This document shows, piece by piece, positions 34,683-43,352 of a stretch of DNA of 64,000 nt (position 1 is the stretch's first letter; every line of letters begins with the position of its first letter). Position numbers and translations under genes: made by a program. The notes beneath the pieces were generated by a model. That model made no database searches, had not been told where the DNA came from, and saw only the letters and a program-made list of their open reading frames with translations. The stretch comes from Nocardia brasiliensis ATCC 700358 (GTDB lineage Bacteria; Actinomycetota; Actinomycetes; Mycobacteriales; Mycobacteriaceae): positions 1,612,001 to 1,676,000 of the forward strand of contig NC_018681.1 in NCBI RefSeq assembly GCF_000250675.2, in the 5' to 3' direction.

Positions 34683-34698
34683 CCGACCGATCGGTCGG
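34683..34698. promoter_or_regulatory. TetR-type operator candidate
   Basis: CCGACCGATCGGTCGG, a perfect 16-base palindrome between the tetR gene (34659) and the 3' end of the lipoprotein gene (34712). Confidence 0.68.
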
Positions 34699-34711
34699 AG
34701 GCGCGGCGGGC

Positions 34712-35182
34712 TCAGCTGGGCAGCGGAATTATGGTGGCGCACACCGCGTCCCGCAGCTGCCGCGGCCCCGTGTTCGGCGGAATGTCGTACCAGAGATCCA
34801 TTTCCAGGCGATTGCCCGCGCCGAGGGTGAGCTCGGTCGGCTGTCGTTTGATCGCCATCGCGTCCACGCTCGGCGGATGGGCCGCGTCCGCGGTGTCGTC
34901 GAGCTGGTAGTCGGCCGGCCGTGTGGTGTGAAAAGTGTTGTCGGTGTTGACGATAGCCACCCTGATGCGGATGAACTGGCCCTTGGGCAGCCATTCGGCG
35001 TGCGTGCCGAGGATGTAGCCGATGCCCGGTTCGACGGTCGACGCGGTGACGGTCAGTTTCGCGCAATCCTGCGGGGTGCGGACGTATGCGGTGGGGGCGG
35101 GCGGTGGTGGTGGCGCGACGGGCGGCGCATCGGTGCCGCAGGCGGTGGGCAGGAGGAGCAAGAGCAGGAGCAGTCGACGCAC
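34712..35182 (-). CDS. Putative lipoprotein
   Basis: 156 residues. Signal MRRLLLLLLLLPTACG with a lipobox-type Cys15, then a Pro-rich spacer and a beta-rich domain (FIRIRVAIVNTDNTFH, LGAGNRLEMDLWYDIP) of the DUF4352-like/telomeric-repeat-factor-like immunoglobulin type often found in actinobacterial lipoproteins. Two Cys (DCAKL and VCATI) may form a disulfide. Probably anchored outside the cytoplasmic membrane; function unknown. Confidence 0.75.
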   Translation of the reverse strand: MRRLLLLLLLLPTACGTDAPPVAPPPPPAPTAYVRTPQDCAKLTVTASTVEPGIGYILGTHAEWLPKGQFIRIRVAIVNTDNTFHTTRPADYQLDDTADAAHPPSVDAMAIKRQPTELTLGAGNRLEMDLWYDIPPNTGPRQLRDAVCATIIPLPS

Positions 35183-35263
35183 GCGCTCGAGCGTAGAAGC
35201 AAAAGCCCCGCGACCATTGACATTCGGCGCGACCGGTCACAAACTGGTGGCATGTGCGGACAA

Positions 35264-35281
35264 TGGTGTCATGCGACACCA
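35264..35281. promoter_or_regulatory. Palindrome upstream of P450 gene
   Basis: TGGTGTC-ATGC-GACACCA, seven-base perfect arms, 79 bp before the P450 start; a TTGACA at 35217-35222 could be the -35 element. Candidate operator. Confidence 0.5.
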
Positions 35282-35360
35282 ATTGGTAGGGAGCCTCGGT
35301 CCGCGCGACTCGGCGACGCGGCCCGCGACGGTCCTGTCGTCTGTTCGAACAGGAGACCTG

Positions 35361-36776
35361 ATGGCTACCACCACGTCCGCGCCACAGCCGGCGACCTCGG
35401 CCCGCACCGGCACGCTCACCGCGACGATCGAGGCGCTGACCATCGGCCTGGACTACGAAGGCGGGATGATCGGCCGGACGAAGGGGCACGACATCCTTCG
35501 ATTCCGTGCGGGCACAAGGCGTTTCGTCGCCTTCACGCACCCCGACTACGTGGACCACGTGCTGCACGCCGGCAGGTTGAAGTACCACAAGTCCTTCGAA
35601 TACGAGATCCTGCGGGCGCTGCTCGGGGTCAGCCTGTTCACCGACGAGGACGAGTCCTGGCAGCGCCACCGGACGATGCTCACGCCGATGTTCGCCAAAC
35701 GGCACCTGCACGGGCTGATCGACCTGATGCTCGAACCGATCGAGGCGAGCGTGAACCGGCTCGACGCGCAGCCCGGCCGGGTCGAGGTCGACATGGTCGG
35801 CGAGATGGTCGAACTCACCCTCAACGTCGTCGGCAACGCGCTGTTCGGTCAGCAGTTCGGCCGGATCGCGGTGGGCATGTCGCCGCTGGTCACCGACGGT
35901 CTGCGGTTCGCCGAGCGATTGGAGCGGCTGTTCATCGTGGCGGCGCCGCCCAAACAGGCTTGGCGCGCGGTCGCCTGGGTGGCGCTGACGCCGATTCCGT
36001 TGCCGCCGCCGTTCCGTCGCATCCAGCGGATCGCGCGGACGCTCGACCGAGAGGTCTGGCAGGTCGTCGACGATCGCCGCGCGCATCCCACCGACAGCCC
36101 GGATCTGCTCAATCACCTGCTGCACGCCGCCGACGAACAGGGCAGCCTGCCGGTGCGCCGGGTCCGCGACGAAGCGCTCACCTTCATGCTGGCCGGCCAC
36201 GAGACCACGGCGAACGCATTGTCCTGGATGTGGTACCTGCTCGCGCTGAACCCCACGGCCAGAACGCGTTTGCTCGACGAGGTCGATTCGGTGCTGTGCG
36301 GGCGTCGTCCGACGGCCGCTGATCTGGCTCGATTGCCTTGGACAGCAGCCTGTTTCCAAGAGGCGATGCGCTATTTCTCACCGGCATGGGCGATTCCGCG
36401 GGTGGCGATCGAGGACGACGTGATCGACGGGCATCACATCCGCAAGGGCACCACCGTCGTGATCCCCACCCATCACATCCACCACGACGAGCGGTGGTGG
36501 CCGAACCCCGAGGAGTTCGATCCGGCGCGCTTCCTGCCGGGCGCGGGCCGTGAGCGGGCGCGCTCGGCCTACCTGCCCTTCGGTGGTGGTAAGCGCATCT
36601 GTATCGGTTCGAGTTTCGCCGTGATGGAGTCGGTGTTGATCACCGCGGCGCTGAGTCAGCGCTTCGTCTTCGATCTGGTGCCCGGGCATCCGGTCGCGCC
36701 GGAGGCCACGTTGACGCTGCGGCCGCGGCACGGTGTCCGAATGATCGCCCGGCGCAGGGATATTCCGGTCGGCTGA
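35361..36776 (+). CDS. Cytochrome P450
   Basis: 471 residues from ATG 35361 (AGGAG at 35351). Full P450 features: I-helix LAGHETTANALSW (oxygen-activating Thr, about residue 280), ExxR as EAMR (about 334-337), and heme-binding FGGGKRICIGSSFA with the axial Cys near 414. The sequence resembles the longer, CYP4-like bacterial class that works with a separate ferredoxin and reductase; none is adjacent. The substrate is probably hydrophobic, such as a fatty acid or sterol. Convergent with the transglycosylase-like gene (4 bp between stops). Confidence 0.93.
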   Translation: MATTTSAPQPATSARTGTLTATIEALTIGLDYEGGMIGRTKGHDILRFRAGTRRFVAFTHPDYVDHVLHAGRLKYHKSFEYEILRALLGVSLFTDEDESWQRHRTMLTPMFAKRHLHGLIDLMLEPIEASVNRLDAQPGRVEVDMVGEMVELTLNVVGNALFGQQFGRIAVGMSPLVTDGLRFAERLERLFIVAAPPKQAWRAVAWVALTPIPLPPPFRRIQRIARTLDREVWQVVDDRRAHPTDSPDLLNHLLHAADEQGSLPVRRVRDEALTFMLAGHETTANALSWMWYLLALNPTARTRLLDEVDSVLCGRRPTAADLARLPWTAACFQEAMRYFSPAWAIPRVAIEDDVIDGHHIRKGTTVVIPTHHIHHDERWWPNPEEFDPARFLPGAGRERARSAYLPFGGGKRICIGSSFAVMESVLITAALSQRFVFDLVPGHPVAPEATLTLRPRHGVRMIARRRDIPVG

Positions 36777-36780
36777 GCCC

Positions 36781-37239
36781 TCAGTACCAGTGGTTCGCCT
36801 GCCAGAAGTCCCAGGCGGCGATCGGGCTGCCGTAACGCTTGTTCATGTAGTCGTAGGTCCAGCGGATCTGGGTGACCGGGTTGAACTGCCAGTCCGGACC
36901 GTGGGTGCCCATCTTTTCTGGCGGCAACGCCTGGCCGAGACCGTAGGCGCCGCTTTCCGGATTCATCGCGAAAACGTTCCAGCCGCTTTCGCGGGTGATG
37001 ATGTTGTCGAATGCCCAGAAATGGTGCGGCGGCACCATGGTCATCGCCAAGGCTTTCACCGCGGCGCGCGGCATCGAGAGGACCGAACCGGCCGGATGTA
37101 ATTGGCCGCCTTTCGAGGGGGTCGCACAGATCGCCGGCGCGTCGGCGGCAGCGCAGTCGGTGGCCACGGCGTGCGCCGGGGCCATACCTAGGAAAAGCGC
37201 ACATACGACTGCTGCGAGGGTGGGAATGACGTACCGCAT
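36781..37239 (-). CDS. Secreted transglycosylase-like protein
   Basis: 152 residues from ATG 37239 with AAAGGAC upstream. Signal peptide (VIPTLAAVVCALFLGMAPAHA). The mature protein contains NIITRESGWNVFAMNPESGAYGLGQALPPEKM and QIRWTYDYMNKRYGSPIAAWDFW, the core of short lysozyme-like/lytic-transglycosylase proteins, with Glu in TRESGW as the catalytic candidate. It would act on peptidoglycan outside the membrane. Confidence 0.85.
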   Translation of the reverse strand: MRYVIPTLAAVVCALFLGMAPAHAVATDCAAADAPAICATPSKGGQLHPAGSVLSMPRAAVKALAMTMVPPHHFWAFDNIITRESGWNVFAMNPESGAYGLGQALPPEKMGTHGPDWQFNPVTQIRWTYDYMNKRYGSPIAAWDFWQANHWY

Positions 37240-37527
37240 CGTCGGTCCTTTCGCCTTCAATGGTTGAAGCTCGAAGCCCGTGCTGCGAATTCAGCAAATC
37301 ACTGGTGATCGACGCGGTGGCGCAGCCACTCCGGAGTGTCCGGGTATCGAATGGGAAATTTCGGGCGCGTCGCCCACCGTCGACGCGCTGGCGACACGCC
37401 GGTCCGGGTACTCGTCGGGGAACCAGGTCAGCTCCGTTCGCGCTCCGGCGAAACCCGCTTCGACCTGCCAAAAGACTGCCGCGCGGCAGCGCGCGACAGT
37501 GATGTCTATGGGCTATTGTCCCTGTTC

Positions 37528-38499
37528 ATGATGAGTAGCCCGGGTCGGACGCGAATTCGAAGCCGTCTCACCGCCTCGGTGGTGGGGGCGATCGTCGCGG
37601 CGTTGCTCTCGCCGCCGGTGGCCTCGGCGGACCGGGCACCGGCGCCTGCCTCGCCGACCTCGGTGCCCGCCGCACCGGACGAACCGCCGGGCGGCTCGCC
37701 GTCGCGCATTCGCGGCACGAACTGGGCCGGGTACGTGGTGACGGGCAGCTTCAAGAGCGTGTCCGCCGAATGGGTCGAGCCGGAGGTGTCGTGCACCGAC
37801 ACCGGGGTCATCCAGCGGGTCGTGCCGTGGGTCGGCCTGAACGGGACCGTGGTCGACGGCAAGCAGGCCCTGCCGCTCATGCAGACCGGCGCCGAGGCCA
37901 TCTGCGTCAGCGTGGCGGGTGCGATCGCCTCGCTGCCCGGCTTGGCCATCGTCAACCTGGCCAGCGCGACCATCGCGAACAATCCCACCTGGTTCCGCAA
38001 CGCGGTCCGGGCCGCCGAGGGCGTGAACACGCAGCTCGGGCAGGCAGCGGTGGGCGCGTGCCAGACCGTGGGCAGCGGTTCGGCGCCCGGCGCGGCGGTC
38101 TGTGCGCAGCAGACGTATCGGATGGCCCTGTGGGAGGCATATCCGGCGAACCCGGTGATCTATCCCGACGTGACCATGGCCCCCGGCGACAAGATGCAGG
38201 CCTCGGTGACCTTCGACGGTTCGGCCTACACGATGACCGTCGCGAACGTGACCCAGAATTGGTCGCGGACGACCGTCGCGCATTCCACCGCCCCCGCGCA
38301 GACCGCGGAAATCATTGTCGAGGGCCAGCTCAACAGCGCCCTGCCGGATTTCAGCCCGATCAATTTCACCAACGTGAAGATCGATGGCAAGCCGCTCTCG
38401 GCGTTCGAGCCGGTGAGTTATTCCATCGGTGCGACCAACGGTGAGCTCAGTCCCGGCCCGATCGCCAAGAGCGGTACCGCGTTCACCATCGCGCGCTAG
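37528..38499 (+). CDS. Secreted G1-family (eqolisin) glutamic endopeptidase
   Basis: 323 residues; ATG 37528 (a second ATG follows). Signal peptide (LTASVVGAIVAALLSPPVASA), Pro-rich spacer and then the beta-sandwich peptidase: NWAGYVVTG, the catalytic Gln in LPLMQTG (about residue 119) and catalytic Glu in AEIIVEG (about residue 264). G1 peptidases were first known from fungi; bacterial members exist. It may work at acidic pH outside the cell. The start lacks a Shine-Dalgarno site; TATTGT nine bases upstream hints at a leaderless mRNA. Confidence 0.85.
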   Translation: MMSSPGRTRIRSRLTASVVGAIVAALLSPPVASADRAPAPASPTSVPAAPDEPPGGSPSRIRGTNWAGYVVTGSFKSVSAEWVEPEVSCTDTGVIQRVVPWVGLNGTVVDGKQALPLMQTGAEAICVSVAGAIASLPGLAIVNLASATIANNPTWFRNAVRAAEGVNTQLGQAAVGACQTVGSGSAPGAAVCAQQTYRMALWEAYPANPVIYPDVTMAPGDKMQASVTFDGSAYTMTVANVTQNWSRTTVAHSTAPAQTAEIIVEGQLNSALPDFSPINFTNVKIDGKPLSAFEPVSYSIGATNGELSPGPIAKSGTAFTIAR

Positions 38500-38515
38500 C
38501 GCGGCACGGATTGCG

Positions 38516-38546
38516 CCCCGCCCCGGCTCGCCGGGGCGGGGTTTTT
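38516..38546. terminator. Rho-independent terminator
   Basis: CCCCGCCCCGG, loop CTCG, perfect 11-base complement and a TTTTT run, between the G1 peptidase and the convergent Nudix gene. Confidence 0.92.
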
Positions 38547-39019
38547 CACGGTGCCGGTTCGAACCAGGCCGGGCCGTCGGACAGCGCGTGCGCCAGGCGC
38601 AGCGATTCGTGCTCGGGCAATTCCGGTAGCGCCGCGAGCTCGAACCAGCCGACCTCGAGTGATTCGTCGTCGTTGACCTGTGCCGTGCCGCCGACCGCCC
38701 GGCAGCGCATCGTGATGTCCATGAACTGGCAGATATCGCCGTTCGGGTAGGTGTGCGGCGGCATCGCGCGCACCGCGACCAGGCGCTCGGCGACGCAGTG
38801 CACGGCCGTCTCCTCGTAGACCTCGCGGACCGCGCACGCGGCCGGATCTTCGCCGGGCTCGGGCATACCCGCGATGATCGCCCACCGTCCGCTGTCGGCG
38901 CGTCGCCCCAGCAGTACCCGGCCCTGGTCGTCGAACACCACCGCGCTCACCCCGGGCAACCAGAGCAGCTGGGTGCCCGCGTCGGCACGGATGGTTCGGA
39001 TGAAGTCAGGAGTCGCCAT
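38546..39019 (-). CDS. Nudix hydrolase
   Basis: 157 residues. The Nudix box reads GMPEPGEDPAACAVREVYEE followed by TAV, with all metal-binding Glu residues present and Ala at the usual late Gly. The surrounding sequence (WLPGVSAVVFDDQGRVLLGRR, RWAIIAGM; ICQFMDITMRCRAVGG) matches MutT/NUDT-like pyrophosphatases that hydrolyse nucleotide derivatives. Substrate not defined. Confidence 0.92.
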   Translation of the reverse strand: MATPDFIRTIRADAGTQLLWLPGVSAVVFDDQGRVLLGRRADSGRWAIIAGMPEPGEDPAACAVREVYEETAVHCVAERLVAVRAMPPHTYPNGDICQFMDITMRCRAVGGTAQVNDDESLEVGWFELAALPELPEHESLRLAHALSDGPAWFEPAP

Positions 39020-39255
39020 GGCACGACAGTAGGGCAGGTCAGGCGGGAGATTGCGATGAGATTTTCCTGTGATTGCGCAGAGATCTGTTCGGTAATTGAT
39101 TCGTTATAGGTCGCGTGTCGGGCTTGGCGTTTTATCCGAAGAAGTGGAATATGGCATTCGGATCCGATGGAATCACAAACACCAGGTGTTCTCGAAATCC
39201 ATTCAGGGCCGGTGGTTCTCCCGCCGGTCGTCGACGGAGATCGGAGGAACGCACG

Positions 39256-39795
39256 ATGAAATCCATCGATATCGCGCGAGTCGAGCGGGGCGGACGCCGC
39301 CTTGTGGTGACCGTGCTGATCGCCACCGCCGCCGTGGGTTCGCTGTTCGGCGCCGCCGCGCCGGCGCAGGCCAGGCCGCAGTCCGGCGAGGCCGGTGCGG
39401 TCGAGGAGCCTGCCGAGAACAAGCTCGCGGCGGGGCACGGGATCGCGCCGAGCGCGATCGCGGAACGCGCTTTCGCCGCCGCATGGACCAAACTCGGTTC
39501 GCCCTACCGCTGGGGCGGCACCGGACCCGACGCCTTCGATTGCTCCGGCCTGGTGGTGTGGGCCTACCGTCTGGCCGGTCGCGAAGTACCGCGCACCAGT
39601 GGCGATCAACTTGCCGCAGGCACCCCGGTCGCGCAGGCCGACCTGCGCCTCGGCGACCTCGTATCCTTCAACGGCGGTGGACATTCCGGGCTCTACGCGG
39701 GCGACGGCAACGTCATTCACGCCGGCACCGAGAGCACCGGCGTCACGATCGCGCCGATCTCCTCCATGCCCTTCGCCGGAGCACGGCGCTTCTGA
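39256..39795 (+). CDS. Secreted NlpC/P60 peptidoglycan endopeptidase
   Basis: 179 residues from ATG 39256 with GGAGGAAC upstream. Signal/transmembrane segment (LVVTVLIATAAVGSLFGAAAPAQA) followed by a short linker and a C40 domain: nucleophile Cys in FDCSGLV (about residue 96), His in GHSGLY (about 143) and His in VIHAG. Such enzymes cleave D-Glu-mDAP bonds in stem peptides, as RipA/RpfB partners do in mycolata. Confidence 0.92.
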   Translation: MKSIDIARVERGGRRLVVTVLIATAAVGSLFGAAAPAQARPQSGEAGAVEEPAENKLAAGHGIAPSAIAERAFAAAWTKLGSPYRWGGTGPDAFDCSGLVVWAYRLAGREVPRTSGDQLAAGTPVAQADLRLGDLVSFNGGGHSGLYAGDGNVIHAGTESTGVTIAPISSMPFAGARRF

Positions 39796-40039
39796 TTCGA
39801 GACTGGTCGTTCTGTGATTGAAGGCGGCACACCGGGGTATGTCGCCGTTGGCGGGCCGCTTCGGCGGTCGGACAGGTTGATTCCTGACCTCGTCAACGGC
39901 GACGAGCCGCTCAACGGCGAGCGGGCAATTCGGGGACGCACCGGTCCGGACGACGACGGGGTTCGCTGGGTAGATATCGAGATAGATCGGCGTTGCGGTA
40001 GTTGGTTGCCGTGGTCGCCCCTGCGAAAGGGGACACCCG

Positions 40040-40597
40040 GTGTCCATAGCTCTGGTCGACTCCGCGGGCCTGCCGCTGGAGCACGTCGGCGTCGCACTGG
40101 GGTGGGATCCCGCCGAGGTCTGGGTCGACGTAGACGGCTCGGTAACCGCGGACAGCAGAATCGACGTGAATTCGGCCGCGCTGGTGTTCAGCGCAGATGT
40201 GTTGGTGGACACCGTTTATCACGAGCAGCTCGCCTCGCGTGACGGCGCGATCGCGCACAGCGGGGACGATCCGACGGGGGCCGGCGCGGGCGACAACGAG
40301 GTGATCACCGTGGACCTGACGTTGGTCGCGCCGCAGGTGACCACCGTGCTGTTTGTCGCGACGTCCTACTCCGGACAGAGTTTCGCCCGTATCGAGAACG
40401 CGTATTGCCGTGTGCTGGACACCACCTCGGGCGTCGAAATCACCCGCTACCTGTTGAGCGGCGGGCAGCACACCGGCTTGGTGATCGGCAAACTCGTTCG
40501 GACCCAACAGTGTTGGTATTACGTCGGAATCGGCGCGGGCATCTACGCGAACCACTTGGCCGACGCGGTACCGCAGGTCGTCGCGTACCTGCGCTAG
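40040..40597 (+). CDS. TerD-family stress protein
   Basis: 185 residues from GTG 40040 (GAAAGGGG upstream). Typical TerD pattern: VGVALGWDP, DSRIDVNSAALVF, HEQLASRDGAIAHSGDD and TGAGAGDNEVITVDLTLV, with the acidic residues that bind Ca2+. The canonical DLDAS is changed to RIDVNS. It is a single gene without terA/terB/terZ partners. The 39796-40039 gap before it shows no gene. Confidence 0.88.
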   Translation: MSIALVDSAGLPLEHVGVALGWDPAEVWVDVDGSVTADSRIDVNSAALVFSADVLVDTVYHEQLASRDGAIAHSGDDPTGAGAGDNEVITVDLTLVAPQVTTVLFVATSYSGQSFARIENAYCRVLDTTSGVEITRYLLSGGQHTGLVIGKLVRTQQCWYYVGIGAGIYANHLADAVPQVVAYLR

Positions 40598-40624
40598 TCC
40601 CATACGCCATTTACCATCGGGGAT

Positions 40625-41551
40625 ATGCGGATTGCTGCGGCGCAGGCCCGCCCGGCCTGGCTCGACCCGACGGCGGGCACGAAGATCGTGGTGGACTGGC
40701 TGACCAAGGCCGCGGCGGCGGGTGCGGAGCTGGTGGCTTTTCCGGAGACGTTCTTGTCCGGCTATCCGATCTGGCTGGCTCGGACCGGCGGCGCACGCTT
40801 CGACAATCCGGCCCAAAAGGCCGCTTATGCCTATTATTTGGATGCCGCCGTGACCCTGGACGGCCCGCAGCTGAGTACGGTGCGTGCGGCCGCCGGCGAT
40901 CTGGGCCTGTTCTGCTACCTCGGCATCACCGAGCGCGTCCGCGGCACCGTGTACTGCACGCTGGTCGGTATCGACCCGGACCGCGGCATCGTGAGCGCGC
41001 ACCGCAAACTGATGCCGACCCACGAGGAGCGGATGGTCTGGGGCATCGGCGACGGAAATGGCCTGCGCGCACACGATTTCGGTGGGTTCCGGGTCAGCGG
41101 CCTGTCCTGCTGGGAGAACTGGATGCCGCAGGCGCGGCACGCACTCTACGCCGACGGGACCACCCTGCACGTCTCCACCTGGCCCGGCTCGATTCGCAAC
41201 ACCAAGGACATCACCCGCTTCATCGCGCTGGAGGGCCGGGTGTACTCCCTGGCGGTCGGCGCCGTCCTCGACTACTCCGACGTGCCCACCGATTTCCCCC
41301 TGTACGAGGAACTTTCGGCCCTGGACAAACCGGCGGGCTACGACGGCGGCTCAGCCGTCGCCGCCCCCGACGGCACCTGGCTGGTAGAGCCGGTCGTCGG
41401 CACCGAACACCTGATCCTCGCCGACCTGGACCCCACCGAAGTTGCGAAGGAACGCCAAAACTTCGACCCCACCGGCCACTACGCCCGACCCGACATCTTC
41501 TCCGTCACCGTGAACCGCCACCGCCGCACCCCCGCCGACTTCGTCGACTAG
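40625..41551 (+). CDS. Nitrilase
   Basis: 308 residues. The Glu-Lys-Cys triad of the carbon-nitrogen hydrolase family is present: Glu41 in FPETFLSGYP, Lys128 in HRKLMPTHEER and Cys162 in LSCWENWMP. The CWENWMP form is that of true nitrilases, which convert nitriles to carboxylic acid and ammonia, rather than amidases. It follows the TerD gene by 27 bp and could be co-transcribed, with no functional link evident. Confidence 0.92.
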   Translation: MRIAAAQARPAWLDPTAGTKIVVDWLTKAAAAGAELVAFPETFLSGYPIWLARTGGARFDNPAQKAAYAYYLDAAVTLDGPQLSTVRAAAGDLGLFCYLGITERVRGTVYCTLVGIDPDRGIVSAHRKLMPTHEERMVWGIGDGNGLRAHDFGGFRVSGLSCWENWMPQARHALYADGTTLHVSTWPGSIRNTKDITRFIALEGRVYSLAVGAVLDYSDVPTDFPLYEELSALDKPAGYDGGSAVAAPDGTWLVEPVVGTEHLILADLDPTEVAKERQNFDPTGHYARPDIFSVTVNRHRRTPADFVD

Positions 41552-41564
41552 CGCGGCCCGCCGC

Positions 41565-42272
41565 TCAGACCGGCTGATACCCGGCACCGATGTCGTTGCG
41601 CGCGTTCAGGTCGGCCATGATGGCGCTGATCGTGGTCCCGACCTCGGGCCCGAAGCAGCCGACGGCGAAATAGGCGTTGACCATGCCGACGAGCGTGCTG
41701 CCGAGGACGACAGGCGCGCCGGAATCGCCACGCAGGACACACATTTGGGTCCAGGTTTCGGTGCTGGTCGCCCGGAGGTCACCCCAGGTGACCCCGCAGC
41801 TGGTGCCGCTGGTGGAACCGCGTTTGCACACGATCGCCGGGAATTGCGCGGGCGCGCCGAGTTCGGTGATGGTGGTGCCGCCGATGCGGTTCACCGGGGT
41901 GACGCGGCGCGGGTCGAATTCGATGACCGCGTAATCGAGGGCGGGATCGGAATAGACGAACCGGCCGACCACGCCGAAGTCTGGATCGGCGTCGGACACG
42001 ACGGTCCCGCCGGCCTTCCCGCAATGTCCGGCGGTCAGCCCGACCAGCCGGTCCGCGGAGTCACGCCCGATGGTCGTCAACGTGCACACCGCGCGTCCGT
42101 CGACGACGATGCCGGAGCCGCCGCCGATCGCCGGGCCGGAGTTCGCGGCGGCGGTCGAATCGGCCGGGGCGAACGCCGAATCGGGGTGTGCGGCAGCGGG
42201 TGCGGCCTGGGCGGCAGCGGGTGCAGCGCCGAGTACGGCTGCGGCGGCGAGCGCGAGGGCGGTTCGGGTCAC
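41565..42272 (-). CDS. Secreted S1-family (chymotrypsin-like) serine protease
   Basis: 235 residues; GTG 42272 with GAGGAG upstream. Signal peptide (ALALAAAAVLGAAPAAAQA) and a short pro-segment. The triad is His in GLTAGHCG, Asp in LDYAVIEF and Ser in RGDSGAPV, with Cys pairs (CTLTTI/HCG; CKRG/SCGVT). It resembles the actinobacterial trypsin-like/alpha-lytic group but lacks the long pro-domain, so activation differs or it is a small S1 peptidase. Confidence 0.9.
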   Translation of the reverse strand: MTRTALALAAAAVLGAAPAAAQAAPAAAHPDSAFAPADSTAAANSGPAIGGGSGIVVDGRAVCTLTTIGRDSADRLVGLTAGHCGKAGGTVVSDADPDFGVVGRFVYSDPALDYAVIEFDPRRVTPVNRIGGTTITELGAPAQFPAIVCKRGSTSGTSCGVTWGDLRATSTETWTQMCVLRGDSGAPVVLGSTLVGMVNAYFAVGCFGPEVGTTISAIMADLNARNDIGAGYQPV

Positions 42273-42385
42273 GAGCAGGACTCCTCTTGGTCGGACTTCC
42301 GGCGCCGTATCACCGGGTGTTCGCGGCATTCCCGGGTCGACCGATTCCAAACAGAGTATGGCGCAGCCGAATTCGGCCGCCGCGC

Positions 42386-43282
42386 TCAGGGGCGGATGAT
42401 CGGGTGTTCGCGGCTGATGTCGATGCCGAGCAGCCGGCGCGCCGCGGTGGCGTAGGCTTCGGGGTCCTCGAGCTGCGGATAGTGGCCCAGGCCAGGCAAT
42501 TCGATCACCGGTGCGGAGGCGCGCAGTGCGCGTAACCCGTTGAGGACCGCGAGCGTCGCGACCGGATCCGCGGTGCCCCAGAGCAAGCCGATCGGTTTGC
42601 CCCAGGCGCGGATCGCGCCGTGCCAGCGTTCGGCGTGCGTCACTCGTTCGTCGAGATAGGCGGTCAGCAGGTGGGCGATCCGGTGGCCGTCGGCGTGCGC
42701 GAGCAGTTCCCATTGCGCGGCTGCCTCGCGTTCGGTCAGCGGATGGGCTTTGGAGAACACCGCGCCGAACTCTCGGGTGAACATCGTCCGGTTCGCCAGG
42801 CGGGCCGCGATCGGCCCGAGCTTGCCGCGCAGGATCTTCTGAATCGGCCGCAGCGTCGCCTTTTCCAGAATGATGCTGCCGTTGCCGAGCACGGCCCGCT
42901 CCAGGGGGAAGGGGAGCGTGCCGTCGAGGTCTCTGGCGATCAGCTCGGTGGCGACGGAGGTGCCCATGTCGTGCGCGAGCAGCACGACCGGGCCCGGGTC
43001 GAGCGCGGCGACCACGTCTTCGACGGTATCGGCGTGCTCGAACAGGCTGTAGCCGTGCGGCCGGGGTTTCTCCGAGAGCCCGAAGCCGAGGAAGTCGAGG
43101 GCCAGCCAGCCACGCCCGCCGAGCCGGTCGACCACGCCGCGGAAGTCGAACGAACTGGACGGGTATCCGTGCAGCAGAAGGACGGTCGGTCCGTCACCGG
43201 GCGCGGATCGGACGAACACCGAGCCCGCTCGGGTACGCACCTGTTGCCCGCCGTCGCGCCATATGTGGACCAGATTCGGCAT
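42386..43282 (-). CDS. Alpha/beta hydrolase with Asp nucleophile (epoxide hydrolase/dehalogenase-like)
   Basis: 298 residues from ATG 43282. HGYP oxyanion segment; the nucleophile elbow reads AHDMGTSVA, where Asp replaces Ser, as in epoxide hydrolases and haloalkane dehalogenases. An acidic residue in GTADPVATL and His in GLGHYPQLEDP complete the triad. A helical cap domain spans about residues 130-220. No neighbouring dehalogenation genes. Confidence 0.85.
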   Translation of the reverse strand: MPNLVHIWRDGGQQVRTRAGSVFVRSAPGDGPTVLLLHGYPSSSFDFRGVVDRLGGRGWLALDFLGFGLSEKPRPHGYSLFEHADTVEDVVAALDPGPVVLLAHDMGTSVATELIARDLDGTLPFPLERAVLGNGSIILEKATLRPIQKILRGKLGPIAARLANRTMFTREFGAVFSKAHPLTEREAAAQWELLAHADGHRIAHLLTAYLDERVTHAERWHGAIRAWGKPIGLLWGTADPVATLAVLNGLRALRASAPVIELPGLGHYPQLEDPEAYATAARRLLGIDISREHPIIRP

Positions 43283-43352
43283 CACAAACGCGACATTACG
43301 GCCTATCCGCCCATCGCGGGGCCACTCCGGTACCGAGACGTACTGCGGGCAC

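Noticed and set aside
34581..36359. Minus-strand frame of 592 codons across the P450
   Set aside because: Opposite strand to the P450 with intact heme motif; no recognisable protein.
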